Below, in pieces: positions 35,062 through 44,476 of a DNA stretch of 64,000 nt. Within the stretch, counting starts at the first letter, position 1. Each line of letters begins with the position of its first letter. Position numbers and translations under genes: made by a program. The notes under the pieces were generated by a model, which was not told the origin of the DNA, ran no database searches, and saw only the letters and a list, made by a program, of their open reading frames with translations. The DNA is taken from contig NZ_PPCX01000004.1 of assembly GCF_002959775.1 (NCBI RefSeq), positions 62,001 through 126,000 on the forward strand, written 5' to 3'. The stretch comes from Veillonella rogosae JCM 15642. GTDB lineage: Bacteria; Bacillota; Negativicutes; Veillonellales; Veillonellaceae.

Positions 35062-37434
35062 TTATGTTTGCAAATCCTTTGGAACTGTTAATTGTTTCCA
35101 GTTGTCTAGTTCAGGGATTTCCAAGGTATTGATTGTTTTTTGAATCCAATAGTTCAAGGATACTTCGTTGCCTACGTATTGTTCAAATAAATAGGTGTTG
35201 CCTGGAGTATCTTCTTGGTTTCCATCCTCATCGATGGTGTGGCGTACAGATTCTTTCAGATAGAGCTGTACTCTAAATGGATTCGCTTGATTGCCTTTAA
35301 AAATGAAATAAGATGGACCTACAAAGTCATGGGTACGAATATTAATTTGTTCGTACTTTTTGTCTTTTAGGCCCTGCAACGCAGTTTGAATCATAGCGTT
35401 CGCATCGTCGTATTCTTCAAGCAAGAAAGCTTGTTGATCTACATCGAGTACATAGTGCCAAGTCGGTTTTTCTTCGCTTTTTTCGATGGACCAGTTGTCT
35501 ACTAGATGAGGTAAGGCATGATTATCGTAGAGGTCTTTCAATAGATCGCGTGTAGCATCCTTATTAATTACCGTACGATAGATGATTTCTTGCCCTTCCG
35601 TAGGGTCGTAGCCGTGTATTCGCACTTGATACATATCTCGAGGCATACGTAAAACATCTAACTTAAAAATGTTGCGCAATTTGTCTGGAACAGATAGGAA
35701 ATGATTGTAAAAGCTTAACTTTATTTCATCTTGGGCTGTTAAGGCTTTTTCTATGGTTTGCCAATCATATAAGGTGGTATCCCACAGAAAGTCATCCATG
35801 TTTACAGATAACCGAGCTGCATATTGAGGCCACGTAGTAGGGGCAGGGCGCACCGTAGTAGTAGACTCTGCAATATCTTCCTTATACTGCCAGTGACCAT
35901 CAATTTCCTCAAATGCATCTAATCGCTCTGCTCCTTCGTCATCGATAGGAACACCTTTTAACTCTTCATCTAAGTTTGCCTTATGGGACAAGATATATTG
36001 ATGCGATTGTTCGTAATAGGATACAGCCTGATCAAGGTCTGGCTTACCTGTTACATAGCCTTTTTCATAGGCATAGCCGAGAGCAACCCGTGTTAAGGCG
36101 CGCGTAACATCGTAGAAGAGAACTCGATTTTCCTCTTCGAAGGCTCGTTGCTCTTCATCTAAGACGCGCAGTAAGGATTGAACGGCAAAGCGCATATTTT
36201 TCGTTACACCTAAACCGTGGATGCGCATATAACCAATATATGGCAAGGCGAACATAAATCGTTCCTTGGTCGCCGCCATATGCGTTAAGTCTGCAATGAG
36301 GCCCCAGTCTAGAGGGAGGTGGCCGATGTGAAAGATATAGCCAAAAGCTGCTTGTAATGCGGTATACCCAGCGTCGCTAAAGTTCTTAGTAGCGGCACGG
36401 CGATAGAGACCAATCGCCTTCACGGGATCGTAAGGAATGGTGCTGCGCAATTCTTTAGCATCGTAGAAATGATAGTAATAGTCCGCTAACTCGGCGATAC
36501 TTTCAGATTGTCCTAAGGCCGCTGCTTTAGTAAACCAAGTGAAAGCATCTTCAAAGTTGCCATTTTCGTGGCAGTCGAGGCCGGTATAGAGCATCATGGC
36601 TGGATTGCCAAGGTTTGCTGCCGTTCTAGCTACGCGGCGAGCGTTCTCAAAGTCACCTTCGTCGATATAGATGTTACGCAAATTTCCTTGGAACATGGCG
36701 AGCCCGTTGTAGAGCGCTTTATTAAGCCATCTTTTCGCCAGCTCCGATGCGTTTTCTTGCAGTTTCTCGTCTGGTATTGTCCCTTGTAAGGTCGCAATAC
36801 GATCGTGTATGGAACCGCTTTGTAGACTTCGTTGGATGCGTTTTGCCAAACTTAGAGGTGGTGGCATAATCATATCTTTTGCTGCTTCAATGCGATTGTC
36901 GTCGCGCCAGAAAAATACATTACCAATTACATACTGGCAATAGGCATCGTCTTGCTCTGCATAATCGTGGACAATGCGGAATGCATCATCAAAGGAGATT
37001 TGCATATCCTTTTCGACAGTTGGCGTAATAGAACCTTTAATGCGCAACGCTTGTAAGGTACCAATAGGACTGCAACGGCGAATACTATCGTGTAGGCATT
37101 GATAGGTACGCATATTGTCCTCTGGGAAATTAGATTCCTCCCAAGTAAAGCGAGGACCTGCATAAACGCGTGCTAAGAGGGCATATGCATCACCTAGCTC
37201 GCGTGCTGCTGGATCATTAGCGATTGTAAGCGCATCCTCTTTGGTATTAATTTCGCTTTCAAGAAGCGTAGACATATCGTTTCGCAAGGCGCGATGATGA
37301 GTTGACACTGCATCTTGCTGATTGTTGACGATAAGTTCAAGCTGACGCAAACCCTCTTGGGCCGCTTTTTGATTATAAGATCTAAAAATCATGTGGAAGA
37401 CCTTTTGTAGGCGTTCCGTAAAGTACTGTGCCAT
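35062..37434 (-). CDS. Sel1/TPR-repeat protein of unknown function (paralog 2)
   Basis: 790 residues, no signal or membrane segment. Same design as the 15407-17635 gene: N-terminus FTERLQKVFHMIFRS, helical Sel1-type repeats about 70-490 (for example DAFTWFTKAAALGQSESIAEL, in part), linker with YKEDIAESTTT, and a non-repeat tail ending SLNYWIQKTI..PELDNW. The shared motifs GDAYALLARVYAGPRFTWEE and DVYAILARVYSGPQFTWIE (each in part) show common descent. GGAGG precedes the ATG. Unlike copy 1 it has no MFS partner. Probably a cytoplasmic scaffold; role unknown. Confidence 0.8.
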   Translation of the reverse strand: MAQYFTERLQKVFHMIFRSYNQKAAQEGLRQLELIVNNQQDAVSTHHRALRNDMSTLLESEINTKEDALTIANDPAARELGDAYALLARVYAGPRFTWEESNFPEDNMRTYQCLHDSIRRCSPIGTLQALRIKGSITPTVEKDMQISFDDAFRIVHDYAEQDDAYCQYVIGNVFFWRDDNRIEAAKDMIMPPPLSLAKRIQRSLQSGSIHDRIATLQGTIPDEKLQENASELAKRWLNKALYNGLAMFQGNLRNIYIDEGDFENARRVARTAANLGNPAMMLYTGLDCHENGNFEDAFTWFTKAAALGQSESIAELADYYYHFYDAKELRSTIPYDPVKAIGLYRRAATKNFSDAGYTALQAAFGYIFHIGHLPLDWGLIADLTHMAATKERFMFALPYIGYMRIHGLGVTKNMRFAVQSLLRVLDEEQRAFEEENRVLFYDVTRALTRVALGYAYEKGYVTGKPDLDQAVSYYEQSHQYILSHKANLDEELKGVPIDDEGAERLDAFEEIDGHWQYKEDIAESTTTVRPAPTTWPQYAARLSVNMDDFLWDTTLYDWQTIEKALTAQDEIKLSFYNHFLSVPDKLRNIFKLDVLRMPRDMYQVRIHGYDPTEGQEIIYRTVINKDATRDLLKDLYDNHALPHLVDNWSIEKSEEKPTWHYVLDVDQQAFLLEEYDDANAMIQTALQGLKDKKYEQINIRTHDFVGPSYFIFKGNQANPFRVQLYLKESVRHTIDEDGNQEDTPGNTYLFEQYVGNEVSLNYWIQKTINTLEIPELDNWKQLTVPKDLQT

Positions 37435-37597
37435 TAGGCCTCCTTGTTATACGATAGAATATATATTTATTATATAACGAACGCCTGGTACGGTTAAAGA
37501 GGAAATAGCAGTACTTCCATGTGTTTTAGCTGATTCGAATTTAGTATATATGACATTATGTTAGTTTCCTATACGACTTGAAAAGGCATAACTTAAA

Positions 37598-37664
37598 CAA
37601 AAAATCCCCTCTGCATAGATTTTGATTTACGTTGCTGTGAAATCTGAAATCTTTCAGAGGGGAT
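37598..37664 (-). terminator. Terminator of the amino-acid binding protein gene
   Basis: On the minus strand ATCCCCTCTG / CAGAGGGGAT encloses a paired interior and is followed by TTTTTTG. Confidence 0.82.
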
Positions 37665-37693
37665 ATACTTATCCTAATTCCTTAGAATCACTA

Positions 37694-38476
37694 TTATTTT
37701 TTGTTATAATCGCCGAACCATTTGTCGTAGATCTTTTGGTAAGTACCGTCTTCTTTAAGTTCTTTAAGAGCTTTATTAACAGCATCTTGTAAAGCTTTGT
37801 TGCCTTTTTTCACGCCAAGAACTGTGCCTGGGGATTTAGTAGGTTCGCCTACGAGTTTAAGGTCTTGGTCAGCACCTTGTTTGAGGTAGTACATAGCAAC
37901 TGCGTTATCGAGGATAGCGCCATCGATTGTGCCAGCTTTCAATTCCATGAAGATATTAGCATTAGAATCAATTTGTTTTACTGTTGTACCAGGGATTTTT
38001 TGAGCCATTTCAACAGGGATTGTGCCGATTTGAGCACCTACAGTTTTACCAGCTAATTCATCCATGTTGTGGATTGTTGTGTTGTCTTTACGAACAACTG
38101 TGATAAAACCGCCTTGATCGAAGTATACATCGGAGAAGTCCAATACTTTTTCGCGTTCTGGTGTAGCGTTGATACCGGCAGCAATCATGTCGATATCACC
38201 AGATTGAACAGCTGGAATCAAAGCGTCAAAGCCCATGGATTTGAATTCCATTTTTAGACCGATCTTTTTAGAAATTGCTTCGGACAAATCAACGTCGAAA
38301 CCAACGTATTTTTCGCCTTCAGTAAATTCGAATGGTGGGAATGTAGTTTCAGAACCTACACGCAATACACCTTCTTGTTGTGTCATTTTTGGTTTTTCAT
38401 TGCCACAACCAGCCAATAAACCCATTGCTGCTACCGCTACGAGGGCGATGGCTGTCAATTTTTTGAACTTAAACAT
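37694..38476 (-). CDS. Amino-acid ABC transporter substrate-binding lipoprotein (GlnH/ArtJ type)
   Basis: 260 residues. The lipoprotein signal ends in LLAGC (Cys24). The family 3 solute-binding pattern is clear: LRVGSETTFPPFEF, GFDVDLSEAI, DALIPAVQSGDIDMIAAGI, then GAQIGTIPVEMAQK and the C-terminal YQKIYDKWFGDYNKK. It binds a polar amino acid, probably Gln, Arg or similar, on the outer face of the inner membrane. Start 38476 is chosen since GGAGGATACT is just upstream; an earlier ATG at 38515 would break the signal peptide. No permease or ATPase gene is adjacent. Confidence 0.9.
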   Translation of the reverse strand: MFKFKKLTAIALVAVAAMGLLAGCGNEKPKMTQQEGVLRVGSETTFPPFEFTEGEKYVGFDVDLSEAISKKIGLKMEFKSMGFDALIPAVQSGDIDMIAAGINATPEREKVLDFSDVYFDQGGFITVVRKDNTTIHNMDELAGKTVGAQIGTIPVEMAQKIPGTTVKQIDSNANIFMELKAGTIDGAILDNAVAMYYLKQGADQDLKLVGEPTKSPGTVLGVKKGNKALQDAVNKALKELKEDGTYQKIYDKWFGDYNKK

Positions 38477-38715
38477 AGTATCCTCCTCAAACATCCATAT
38501 ACATGGTTTATACATTTCTGTTTATATTGTACGGAATTTTACACCAATAGGCAATAACATTGTATAATTAAGAATACATGACTTTCATATTTTAGGATGC
38601 TTTCTACTTAACCTTGTGATTTACGAGGTAGAATACCCTTAATGATTATGTTAACTTAAGAATATCCTAGATTGTTATATTAATTTATATATATTAATTT
38701 ATCACTGGAGGCCAT

Positions 38716-39897
38716 ATGTCCCTTACACATATCTTTTCAGATCTTTGTAAAAGCTTTGCCACTGATGCTTTTGCGGTGAATTATACATTAGCTAAGAACC
38801 CTGAGATTTCTAGTCAAGAATTTGAGTCTGTCAAAACTATTGGTGCGGTCCTCGAAAAGCATGGCATGGATGTAACTTATGAATTTTGTAACTTACCAAC
38901 AGCCTTCAAGGCCTCTGTTGTAAAAGTAGATAACCCTCAAGGTCGTTTGGTAATTTTATGTGAATATGATGCATTGCCTGAAGTAGGTCATGCGTGCGGC
39001 CACTGTGCGAGTGGTGCCATGAGCATACTAGCGGCATTAACACTCCGTAAAATGCAGCAAGACGGTGTAGCTTTCAATATGGATATCGATATCATCGGAA
39101 CACCAGACGAAGAAGCGATGGGATGCAAGGTAGATATGTGCAATGCCGGCGTATTTAAAGACTATGATTTTGCTATTATGGTTCACCTCGATGGAGAGGA
39201 AACGCGTCCTAATTCACAATTCTTGGCCCTCGATTGTTTCCGCGCCAAATTCCACGGTAAACCGGCCCATGCAGCAGGCGAGCCTTGGAATGGGGTCAAT
39301 GCGGTGAACGGTGTACAACTCGCTATTCATGCTATGGATATGATGCGCCAACAAGTACGCCCTGAAACGCGCATCGGTACATGGATTATCGCTGGCGGTA
39401 CTGCGTCCAATGTCATTCCTCCATATGGTGAATTAGAGGTCACTGTGCGTCATACAGAACGTGACTATTTGAACGGTTTATCTGAACAGATTAAAAAAAT
39501 CTTTGAAGGTGCTGCCCTTTGTACGGGTACAACAGTAGATGTTGAGTTTTATGGTAATCCTTATGATGATATGAACCAAAACCATCGTGGTACAGCGCTC
39601 ATTGAAGAGGTAATGGCCGATATGGGTCTCGATTTTGAACCTGGTCCGGCGGCCCTCGGAGGTAGCTCTGATATTGGTAATGTAAGCTATCAATGTGCGG
39701 CGTTCCACCCTAAATTACGACTCGCTGGGGACGATAAAGTGTGCCACTCTAAAGAATTTGCCGCTGCCATGCTAGATCCTACTATTGAACAAACCATCAT
39801 CGATGGTGCTAATATCATTGGTCGTACATTGTTGTGCTTGGTTGAGACTCCAGATATTTTACAAGAGATTGTAGCCGAATTTAATGCAACTAAATAA
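38716..39897 (+). CDS. M20 family amidohydrolase/dipeptidase (PM20D2-like)
   Basis: 393 residues, M20D family. Metal-site motifs: EYDALPEVGHACGHCASG (about 82-99), PDEEAMG (about 136-142), HLDGEE, and the dimerisation domain KPAHAAGEPW. It presumably hydrolyses an amide bond of a small acylated amino acid or dipeptide. It differs in branch from the AbgA-like enzyme at 3900. GGAGGCCAT precedes the ATG. Its 3' end overlaps by 8 bases the convergent small gene. Confidence 0.86.
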   Translation: MSLTHIFSDLCKSFATDAFAVNYTLAKNPEISSQEFESVKTIGAVLEKHGMDVTYEFCNLPTAFKASVVKVDNPQGRLVILCEYDALPEVGHACGHCASGAMSILAALTLRKMQQDGVAFNMDIDIIGTPDEEAMGCKVDMCNAGVFKDYDFAIMVHLDGEETRPNSQFLALDCFRAKFHGKPAHAAGEPWNGVNAVNGVQLAIHAMDMMRQQVRPETRIGTWIIAGGTASNVIPPYGELEVTVRHTERDYLNGLSEQIKKIFEGAALCTGTTVDVEFYGNPYDDMNQNHRGTALIEEVMADMGLDFEPGPAALGGSSDIGNVSYQCAAFHPKLRLAGDDKVCHSKEFAAAMLDPTIEQTIIDGANIIGRTLLCLVETPDILQEIVAEFNATK

Positions 39898-40216
39898 AGC
39901 TCTTTTTATATCTATCAGGGTGGCTGTAATATCTTAGATAGAATTTATTGTCTCCTTCAGAATTACTAATAATGGACGATAATGACACATTGCCATTTAT
40001 AAAACTTTGAATTTTGGTAAAATAGGTTCCTACTTCAACATCTTGGTGATAGAGAACCCATACTACGTTATTTCCGGCGATGACAGGGATGTATTTAAAC
40101 TCAAGAAATTCAAATAAACCGGCTATGGTGATACCATCTGGTACGGTAAACTCTTCGCGATGCCAACTAGTATCATCCGCTGCACAAACGGCGTCTCTAT
40201 CGATTATTATGCGCAT
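39890..40216 (-). CDS. Hypothetical protein, 108 residues
   Basis: Soluble, no signal peptide, mixed alpha/beta by composition (REEFTVPDGITIAGLFEFLE, NNVVWVLYHQDVEVGTYF). Not recognised. It is convergent with the M20 gene and overlaps its last 8 bases. The ribosome binding site is weak (AAGCGAG). Support is codon use and a frame that stays open only on this strand in an otherwise empty gap. Confidence 0.6.
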   Translation of the reverse strand: MRIIIDRDAVCAADDTSWHREEFTVPDGITIAGLFEFLEFKYIPVIAGNNVVWVLYHQDVEVGTYFTKIQSFINGNVSLSSIISNSEGDNKFYLRYYSHPDRYKKSFI

Positions 40217-40383
40217 AGTATCTCGCTTCCAATCTATGTTTTAATTTCTATCTAGGTGTTCTTTTAGTTTATATTTTACACCTTATAATCTTTAATATCC
40301 TACTTAGTAGGAATATATTTATTTCTATTACTATCTATTTAATTATTTATCTAATTATATACTACTGTATTAAAGGAGGCTGC

Positions 40384-41538
40384 ATGTCCTCAACTGAAAT
40401 ATTACAAATTAAAAACTACATAGGTCTCACAGGCGATAAGCCAATTCGCTTTATCGCATCTGATGTGGACGGTACCTTGGTAAATGACGAAAAGGCCATC
40501 CCTGAGGATGCTATCGAGGCGATTCGAGCGGCTCGTGAAAGTGGCATTCGCGTAGCTATCGCTTCTGGTCGTGCCTGGAATGAGATGAACGATGTCATCG
40601 GAAAATTGCCGTGCTTGCGCTATTTTATGTGCACAAATGGCGCCTATGTGATGGACAAGGATGAAAATCGCAGTCTATTCCACGTTAACTTTGATAAGGA
40701 ACAAGCATTATACTTGTTGCGTAAACTCTTAACCTACGGTGTCTATGTAGAGGCCTATGTGAAAGATCAAATCTTTGGTATGTACCCACCGTCCAGATGT
40801 ATTACACCTGAACGATTAAGCGCATGTGCTAGTGAGTGTAAAGCCCCTAATAAAAAGGGTTCGAATAGCCTCATGGATAATCATCTACCTAGCTCAATGA
40901 ATCATCCTCAACTTGGTGTACCTGACGAACATCTACCTGGTGAAACCCATGATCGCTATGCTCTTGCTGAAAGTGATGAAGCGGCAAAAGCGACTATGTC
41001 CGAATGTGAAGTAGAACAGTCTAATTTCTTCTTTAGACCTAATATTCGTCCCTTTATCTTAGCAACGCGTACTATGGTATGTGACCTACTAGCTCATATG
41101 GAGTCTTTAGCCGAAGGTCCTGAGAAAATTCAAATATTCTACGGCGATGAACCGATGCGTCAACGGATCTTACAAGACTTGCGCGATGAATACCAAGGTC
41201 TATCTCACGATGGTACGGGCCGTGAAAGATTTTACGATGTACTGCTCTCTAGTGAAGGTAATTTAGAATTCGTATTGCCTCATACTACAAAAGGTACAGC
41301 CGTAGAAGCCTTGGCAAAACACTGGGGCTTTAGCCCAGACGAAGTAATGACACTAGGGGATAGCGAAAATGATCTGTCTATGCTACGCTTTGCAGGTGCT
41401 GGCGTTGCCATGGGCAATGCTAAACCAAATATTAAAGAAGCAGCACGGTACGAAACGACAGATAATAACCATCACGGCGTGGCAAAAGCAATCTACTCCG
41501 CCATAGCACATAACGATGAGCTAAATAAAACTAAATAG
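40384..41538 (+). CDS. Cof-type HAD-IIB phosphatase with large cap insertion
   Basis: 384 residues, about 100 more than usual for the family. HAD motif I DVDGTL starts at Asp27 (nucleophile 27, acid/base 29); motif II is ASGR near 60; motif IV GDSENDLSML lies near 325. The cap region contains a polar, low-complexity insert at about 138-220 (CASECKAPNKKGSNSLMDNH and on) not seen in typical members. It should dephosphorylate a sugar phosphate, nucleotide or cofactor intermediate. GGAGG precedes the ATG. The stop lies in a short direct repeat (AAACTAAATAGCT twice, 41528-41556). Confidence 0.85.
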   Translation: MSSTEILQIKNYIGLTGDKPIRFIASDVDGTLVNDEKAIPEDAIEAIRAARESGIRVAIASGRAWNEMNDVIGKLPCLRYFMCTNGAYVMDKDENRSLFHVNFDKEQALYLLRKLLTYGVYVEAYVKDQIFGMYPPSRCITPERLSACASECKAPNKKGSNSLMDNHLPSSMNHPQLGVPDEHLPGETHDRYALAESDEAAKATMSECEVEQSNFFFRPNIRPFILATRTMVCDLLAHMESLAEGPEKIQIFYGDEPMRQRILQDLRDEYQGLSHDGTGRERFYDVLLSSEGNLEFVLPHTTKGTAVEALAKHWGFSPDEVMTLGDSENDLSMLRFAGAGVAMGNAKPNIKEAARYETTDNNHHGVAKAIYSAIAHNDELNKTK

Positions 41539-41600
41539 CTAAATTAAACTAAATAGCTTTAATTCCGATCGATTAGATTAGATATGTCTATATTTGAAAC

Positions 41601-41718
41601 ACTACCAGTTAAAAATAAAAAGCCTGTATTAAGTGGCGCTTGTATTAAATGGTGTTAGAAATATATCTATAATTGAGATACTACCAGTTAAAAATATATA
41701 CTTTTAACTGGTAGTATC
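41601..41718. repeat. Repeated ACTACCAGTTAAAA motif with long inverted repeat
   Basis: ACTACCAGTTAAAAAT occurs at 41601-41616 and again at 41680-41695. The second copy forms a perfect 17-bp inverted repeat with 41702-41718 (arms GATACTACCAGTTAAAA / TTTTAACTGGTAGTATC, 8-base loop). No U-run follows on either strand. Confidence 0.7.
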
Positions 41719-41788
41719 TGGAAAAAACATATATATCAGTGATGTAGCAAATTGATGTAGCGGTGTTAGATACAGGAGGTGATGTATA

Positions 41789-42016
41789 ATGGGAAATCTA
41801 AAGTTTACTATCGATGATACTTGCGTTAAGTGTGGTGCTTGTGCTGAGGATTGTCCTGTTCAATGCATCACTGAAGGTATGACTCGTTTTAATATCGGTA
41901 CAGGCTGTATCGGCTGTGGCGATTGTTATTCAATCTGTCCGGTTGGGGCTGTGAAGATGCATAAACGGGAGACTCCAAAGAGTAGTAGTCAGAAAACGGG
42001 AGACGCCAAAGAGTAA
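41789..42016 (+). CDS. 2[4Fe-4S] ferredoxin
   Basis: 75 residues. Two classical cluster motifs: CVKCGACAEDCP (residues 12-23) and CIGCGDCYSICP near 45-56. Low-potential electron carrier of anaerobic metabolism, for example for pyruvate:ferredoxin oxidoreductase or hydrogenase. AGGAGGTGATGTATA precedes the ATG. The C-terminal tail after VKMHK lies in a 31-bp tandem duplication that shifts frame and brings in the stop. Confidence 0.92.
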   Translation: MGNLKFTIDDTCVKCGACAEDCPVQCITEGMTRFNIGTGCIGCGDCYSICPVGAVKMHKRETPKSSSQKTGDAKE

Positions 42017-42027
42017 TAGTCAGAATT
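41966..42027 (+). repeat. 31-bp tandem duplication at the ferredoxin 3' end
   Basis: Copies at 41966-41996 and 41997-42027 (CGGGAGAC(T/G)CCAAAGAGTA.. and on) differ at about four positions. The unit is not a multiple of three, so the second copy is read in another frame and supplies the TAA. Confidence 0.85.
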
Positions 42028-42036
42028 CGGAATGTT

Positions 42037-42108
42037 GAAAGTCCGAACCTTAAGAATATTGGAAATTCGAACGTTAAGAATATTAAAAATCCGAACATTA
42101 AAAACTTA
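42037..42108 (+). repeat. Three degenerate 24-bp tandem repeats
   Basis: Units at 42037, 42061 and 42085 share (G/A)(G/A)AA.TCCGAAC.TTAA.AA.. Noncoding, between the ferredoxin and guaA. Confidence 0.78.
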
Positions 42109-42275
42109 TTTATAATTTTCATACGGAATATATGGAGTCTGAATACTTCGTATGGTATAATAAACTGTAATGAAAAATTAGCGTTTGACTCGAAAAAACG
42201 CGCTCCCCAGTACAGAAATGGATGGGCATAAATAATAGTGAATATACTTTCACAAAGATGCATATGGAGGAAGGC

Positions 42276-43811
42276 ATGGAAAACAAGGAATTTGTAATTG
42301 TTGTTGACTTTGGTGGTCAATATAATCAATTGATCGCGCGCCGTGTTCGTGAAAATCACGTATACTGCGAAGTATATCCATACAACAAAGCGCTGGAAAA
42401 AATTAAAGAATTAAAGCCGCAAGGTATTATCTTCACAGGCGGTCCTAACAGCGTGTATGAAGAGAACTCTCCAAAAATCGAAAAAGAGATTTTTGAACTT
42501 GGTATTCCTGTTCTTGGCATGTGCTATGGTATGCAAATTATGGCGCATACATTGGGCGGCGAAGTTAAATCTGCCGATAACCGTGAGTTCGGTAAAACAC
42601 CTACTAAAGTGGACAATACATCCCCATTATTCAAAGGCTTGGACGAAGACCAAGTTGTTTGGATGTCCCATGTTGACTATGTAGCAAAAGTTCCTGAAGG
42701 TTTTGAAATCGTTGCGCATACAAAAGACTGCCCTGCAGCAGCTATGCAAAACAAAGAGCGTAAATTATATGCTATGCAATACCATGCAGAAGTATTGCAC
42801 ACTGAACATGGTAAAGAAATGCTTCACAACTTCTTGTACGAAGTATGTGGTTTCGCAGGCACATGGACAATGGCAAACTATGCAAAAACTGCTATTGAAG
42901 AAATCCGTAACACTGTAGGCGATGGCAAAGTATTGTTAGCATTGTCTGGCGGTGTAGACAGCTCCGTTGCGGCAGCTCTTATTTCTAAAGCTGTAGGCGA
43001 CCAATTGACTTGTATCTTCGTTGATCATGGTTTAATGCGTAAAAACGAAGGCGACGAAGTTGAAGCAGCTTTCAAAGATTCCGGTATGCATTTCATCCGT
43101 GTCGATGCTGAAAAACGTTTCTTAGATAAATTGGCTGGTCTTGAAGATCCAGAAGCGAAACGTAAAGCTATCGGCGAAGAATTCATCCGCGTATTCGAAG
43201 ACGAAGGCCGTAAAATCGGCTCCGTCGACTTCTTGGCGCAAGGTACAATCTACCCTGACGTTATTGAGTCCGGTACTGGCGAAGCAGAAGTTATCAAATC
43301 TCACCACAACGTAGGCGGCTTGCCTGCAGTTGTAGACTTCAAAGGCCTTATCGAACCATTGCGTAATCTCTTCAAAGACGAAGTGCGTGAACTTGGTTCT
43401 GAATTAGGTTTGGCTGACTATCTCGTATGGCGTCAACCATTCCCAGGTCCTGGTCTTGCTATCCGTGTAATGGGTGAAATCACGAAAGATAAACTCGATA
43501 TCTTGCGTGATGCGGACTACATCTTCCGTGACGAAATTGCAAAAGCTGGTCTTGATCGCGACATCAACCAATACTTTGCAGTATTAACATCTACACGTAC
43601 TGTAGGCGTTATGGGTGACTTCCGTACATACGATTACACATTGGCATTGCGTGGCGTAACAACAACAGACTTCATGACTGCTGACTGGGCGCGCATCCCT
43701 TACGACGTATTGGACACAATCTCCCGTCGTATCGTAAACGAAGTACAACACATCAACCGTATCGTGTACGATATTACATCTAAACCACCTGCTACAATTG
43801 AGTGGGAATAA
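42276..43811 (+). CDS. guaA: GMP synthase (glutamine-hydrolysing)
   Basis: 511 residues. It converts XMP to GMP with ATP and glutamine. The amidotransferase nucleophile is Cys83 in GMCYGMQ; the ATP pyrophosphatase loop [11 protein letters not shown] begins near 224; the C-terminal dimer domain includes [11 protein letters not shown] and ends KPPATIEWE, as is usual. ATG 42276 has GGAGGAAGGC upstream; the frame opens earlier at 42222. A TATAAT at 42156 is a likely -10. The stated amidotransferase His motif reads [11 protein letters not shown], with Ala where many have Pro. Confidence 0.97.
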   Translation: MENKEFVIVVDFGGQYNQLIARRVRENHVYCEVYPYNKALEKIKELKPQGIIFTGGPNSVYEENSPKIEKEIFELGIPVLGMCYGMQIMAHTLGGEVKSADNREFGKTPTKVDNTSPLFKGLDEDQVVWMSHVDYVAKVPEGFEIVAHTKDCPAAAMQNKERKLYAMQYHAEVLHTEHGKEMLHNFLYEVCGFAGTWTMANYAKTAIEEIRNTVGDGKVLLALSGGVDSSVAAALISKAVGDQLTCIFVDHGLMRKNEGDEVEAAFKDSGMHFIRVDAEKRFLDKLAGLEDPEAKRKAIGEEFIRVFEDEGRKIGSVDFLAQGTIYPDVIESGTGEAEVIKSHHNVGGLPAVVDFKGLIEPLRNLFKDEVRELGSELGLADYLVWRQPFPGPGLAIRVMGEITKDKLDILRDADYIFRDEIAKAGLDRDINQYFAVLTSTRTVGVMGDFRTYDYTLALRGVTTTDFMTADWARIPYDVLDTISRRIVNEVQHINRIVYDITSKPPATIEWE

Positions 43812-43848
43812 AAATTAGAACAACATAGTATTTAAAGAATACATATAC

Positions 43849-43885
43849 AAAGGCCTTTCATCGTTATGGTGAGAGGCTTTTTGTG
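43849..43885 (+). terminator. Terminator after guaA
   Basis: AAAGGCCTTTCATC / GGTGAGAGGCTTTTT hairpin with G-U pairs and a T-run. Confidence 0.78.
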
Positions 43886-43957
43886 AAAGTAGTAGTTGCT
43901 CTAATTTATTTTTTCTATTTTGTTGTTACTAGTAGATATCTTTAAGGAAATCAGGGT

Positions 43958-44476
43958 ATGGAAACCATAAAAGAATTTTTAGTTAGTGACATATATTTAG
44001 ATATTATAAAAGAGCTAGGTGTCGATAACTTTAATCAAGACGTACAAAGTGTTGAAGTAGAAGAGCTAAAAAATCGATTGAGACAGAGACAATTCTTACT
44101 AGAAGGCTTTAATTGTAAGGTGCTTTCAGAAAAAGAGATGGTGCAGTTTTACGAGCAAATGATAGAAGAATATGGAAAAGATATTATCGTTTGGTCTAAA
44201 AAGTTTTGGCAATATAACGATGATACTATTGATTCATATCCAGATGGTGAATTTCCTATAGGTGAAGATCTGTCTGAAGATGACGAATCAACTGTAATTG
44301 AAATAGGAAAATACTCTATAACAAGTATTGGTTTGTATATAATTGAATTTGACCTCTTGAAGAATCATCAAGAGATAGTAGCTGACTATTATAAAAGATT
44401 GGGCATTCCTCGGGCCGCGAAATATGCAAAAGACATGATAGCATTTTATAAAGAGGTTTTTACTTTAGGTATTTAA
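43958..44476 (+). CDS. Hypothetical acidic protein, 172 residues
   Basis: Soluble, rich in Glu and Asp, no signal, likely mostly helical (VEVEELKNRLRQRQFLLEGF; YYKRLGIPRAAKYAKDMIAF). Not recognised. The gene and the next two are visibly AT-richer than the surroundings. Acidic small proteins in such runs are often immunity or antitoxin proteins, but no toxin gene is visible here, so this is only a possibility. Confidence 0.65.
   Translation: METIKEFLVSDIYLDIIKELGVDNFNQDVQSVEVEELKNRLRQRQFLLEGFNCKVLSEKEMVQFYEQMIEEYGKDIIVWSKKFWQYNDDTIDSYPDGEFPIGEDLSEDDESTVIEIGKYSITSIGLYIIEFDLLKNHQEIVADYYKRLGIPRAAKYAKDMIAFYKEVFTLGI

Noticed and set aside
41584-41658. 24-codon ORF beginning MSIFETLPVK and ending in Cys
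   Set aside because: No Shine-Dalgarno sequence and it overlaps the ACTACCAGTTAAAA repeat; not supported as a gene.
41966-42108. Possible CRISPR array from clustered repeats near 42 kb
   Set aside because: Repeats are directly adjacent with no spacers, degenerate and few; no cas genes nearby.
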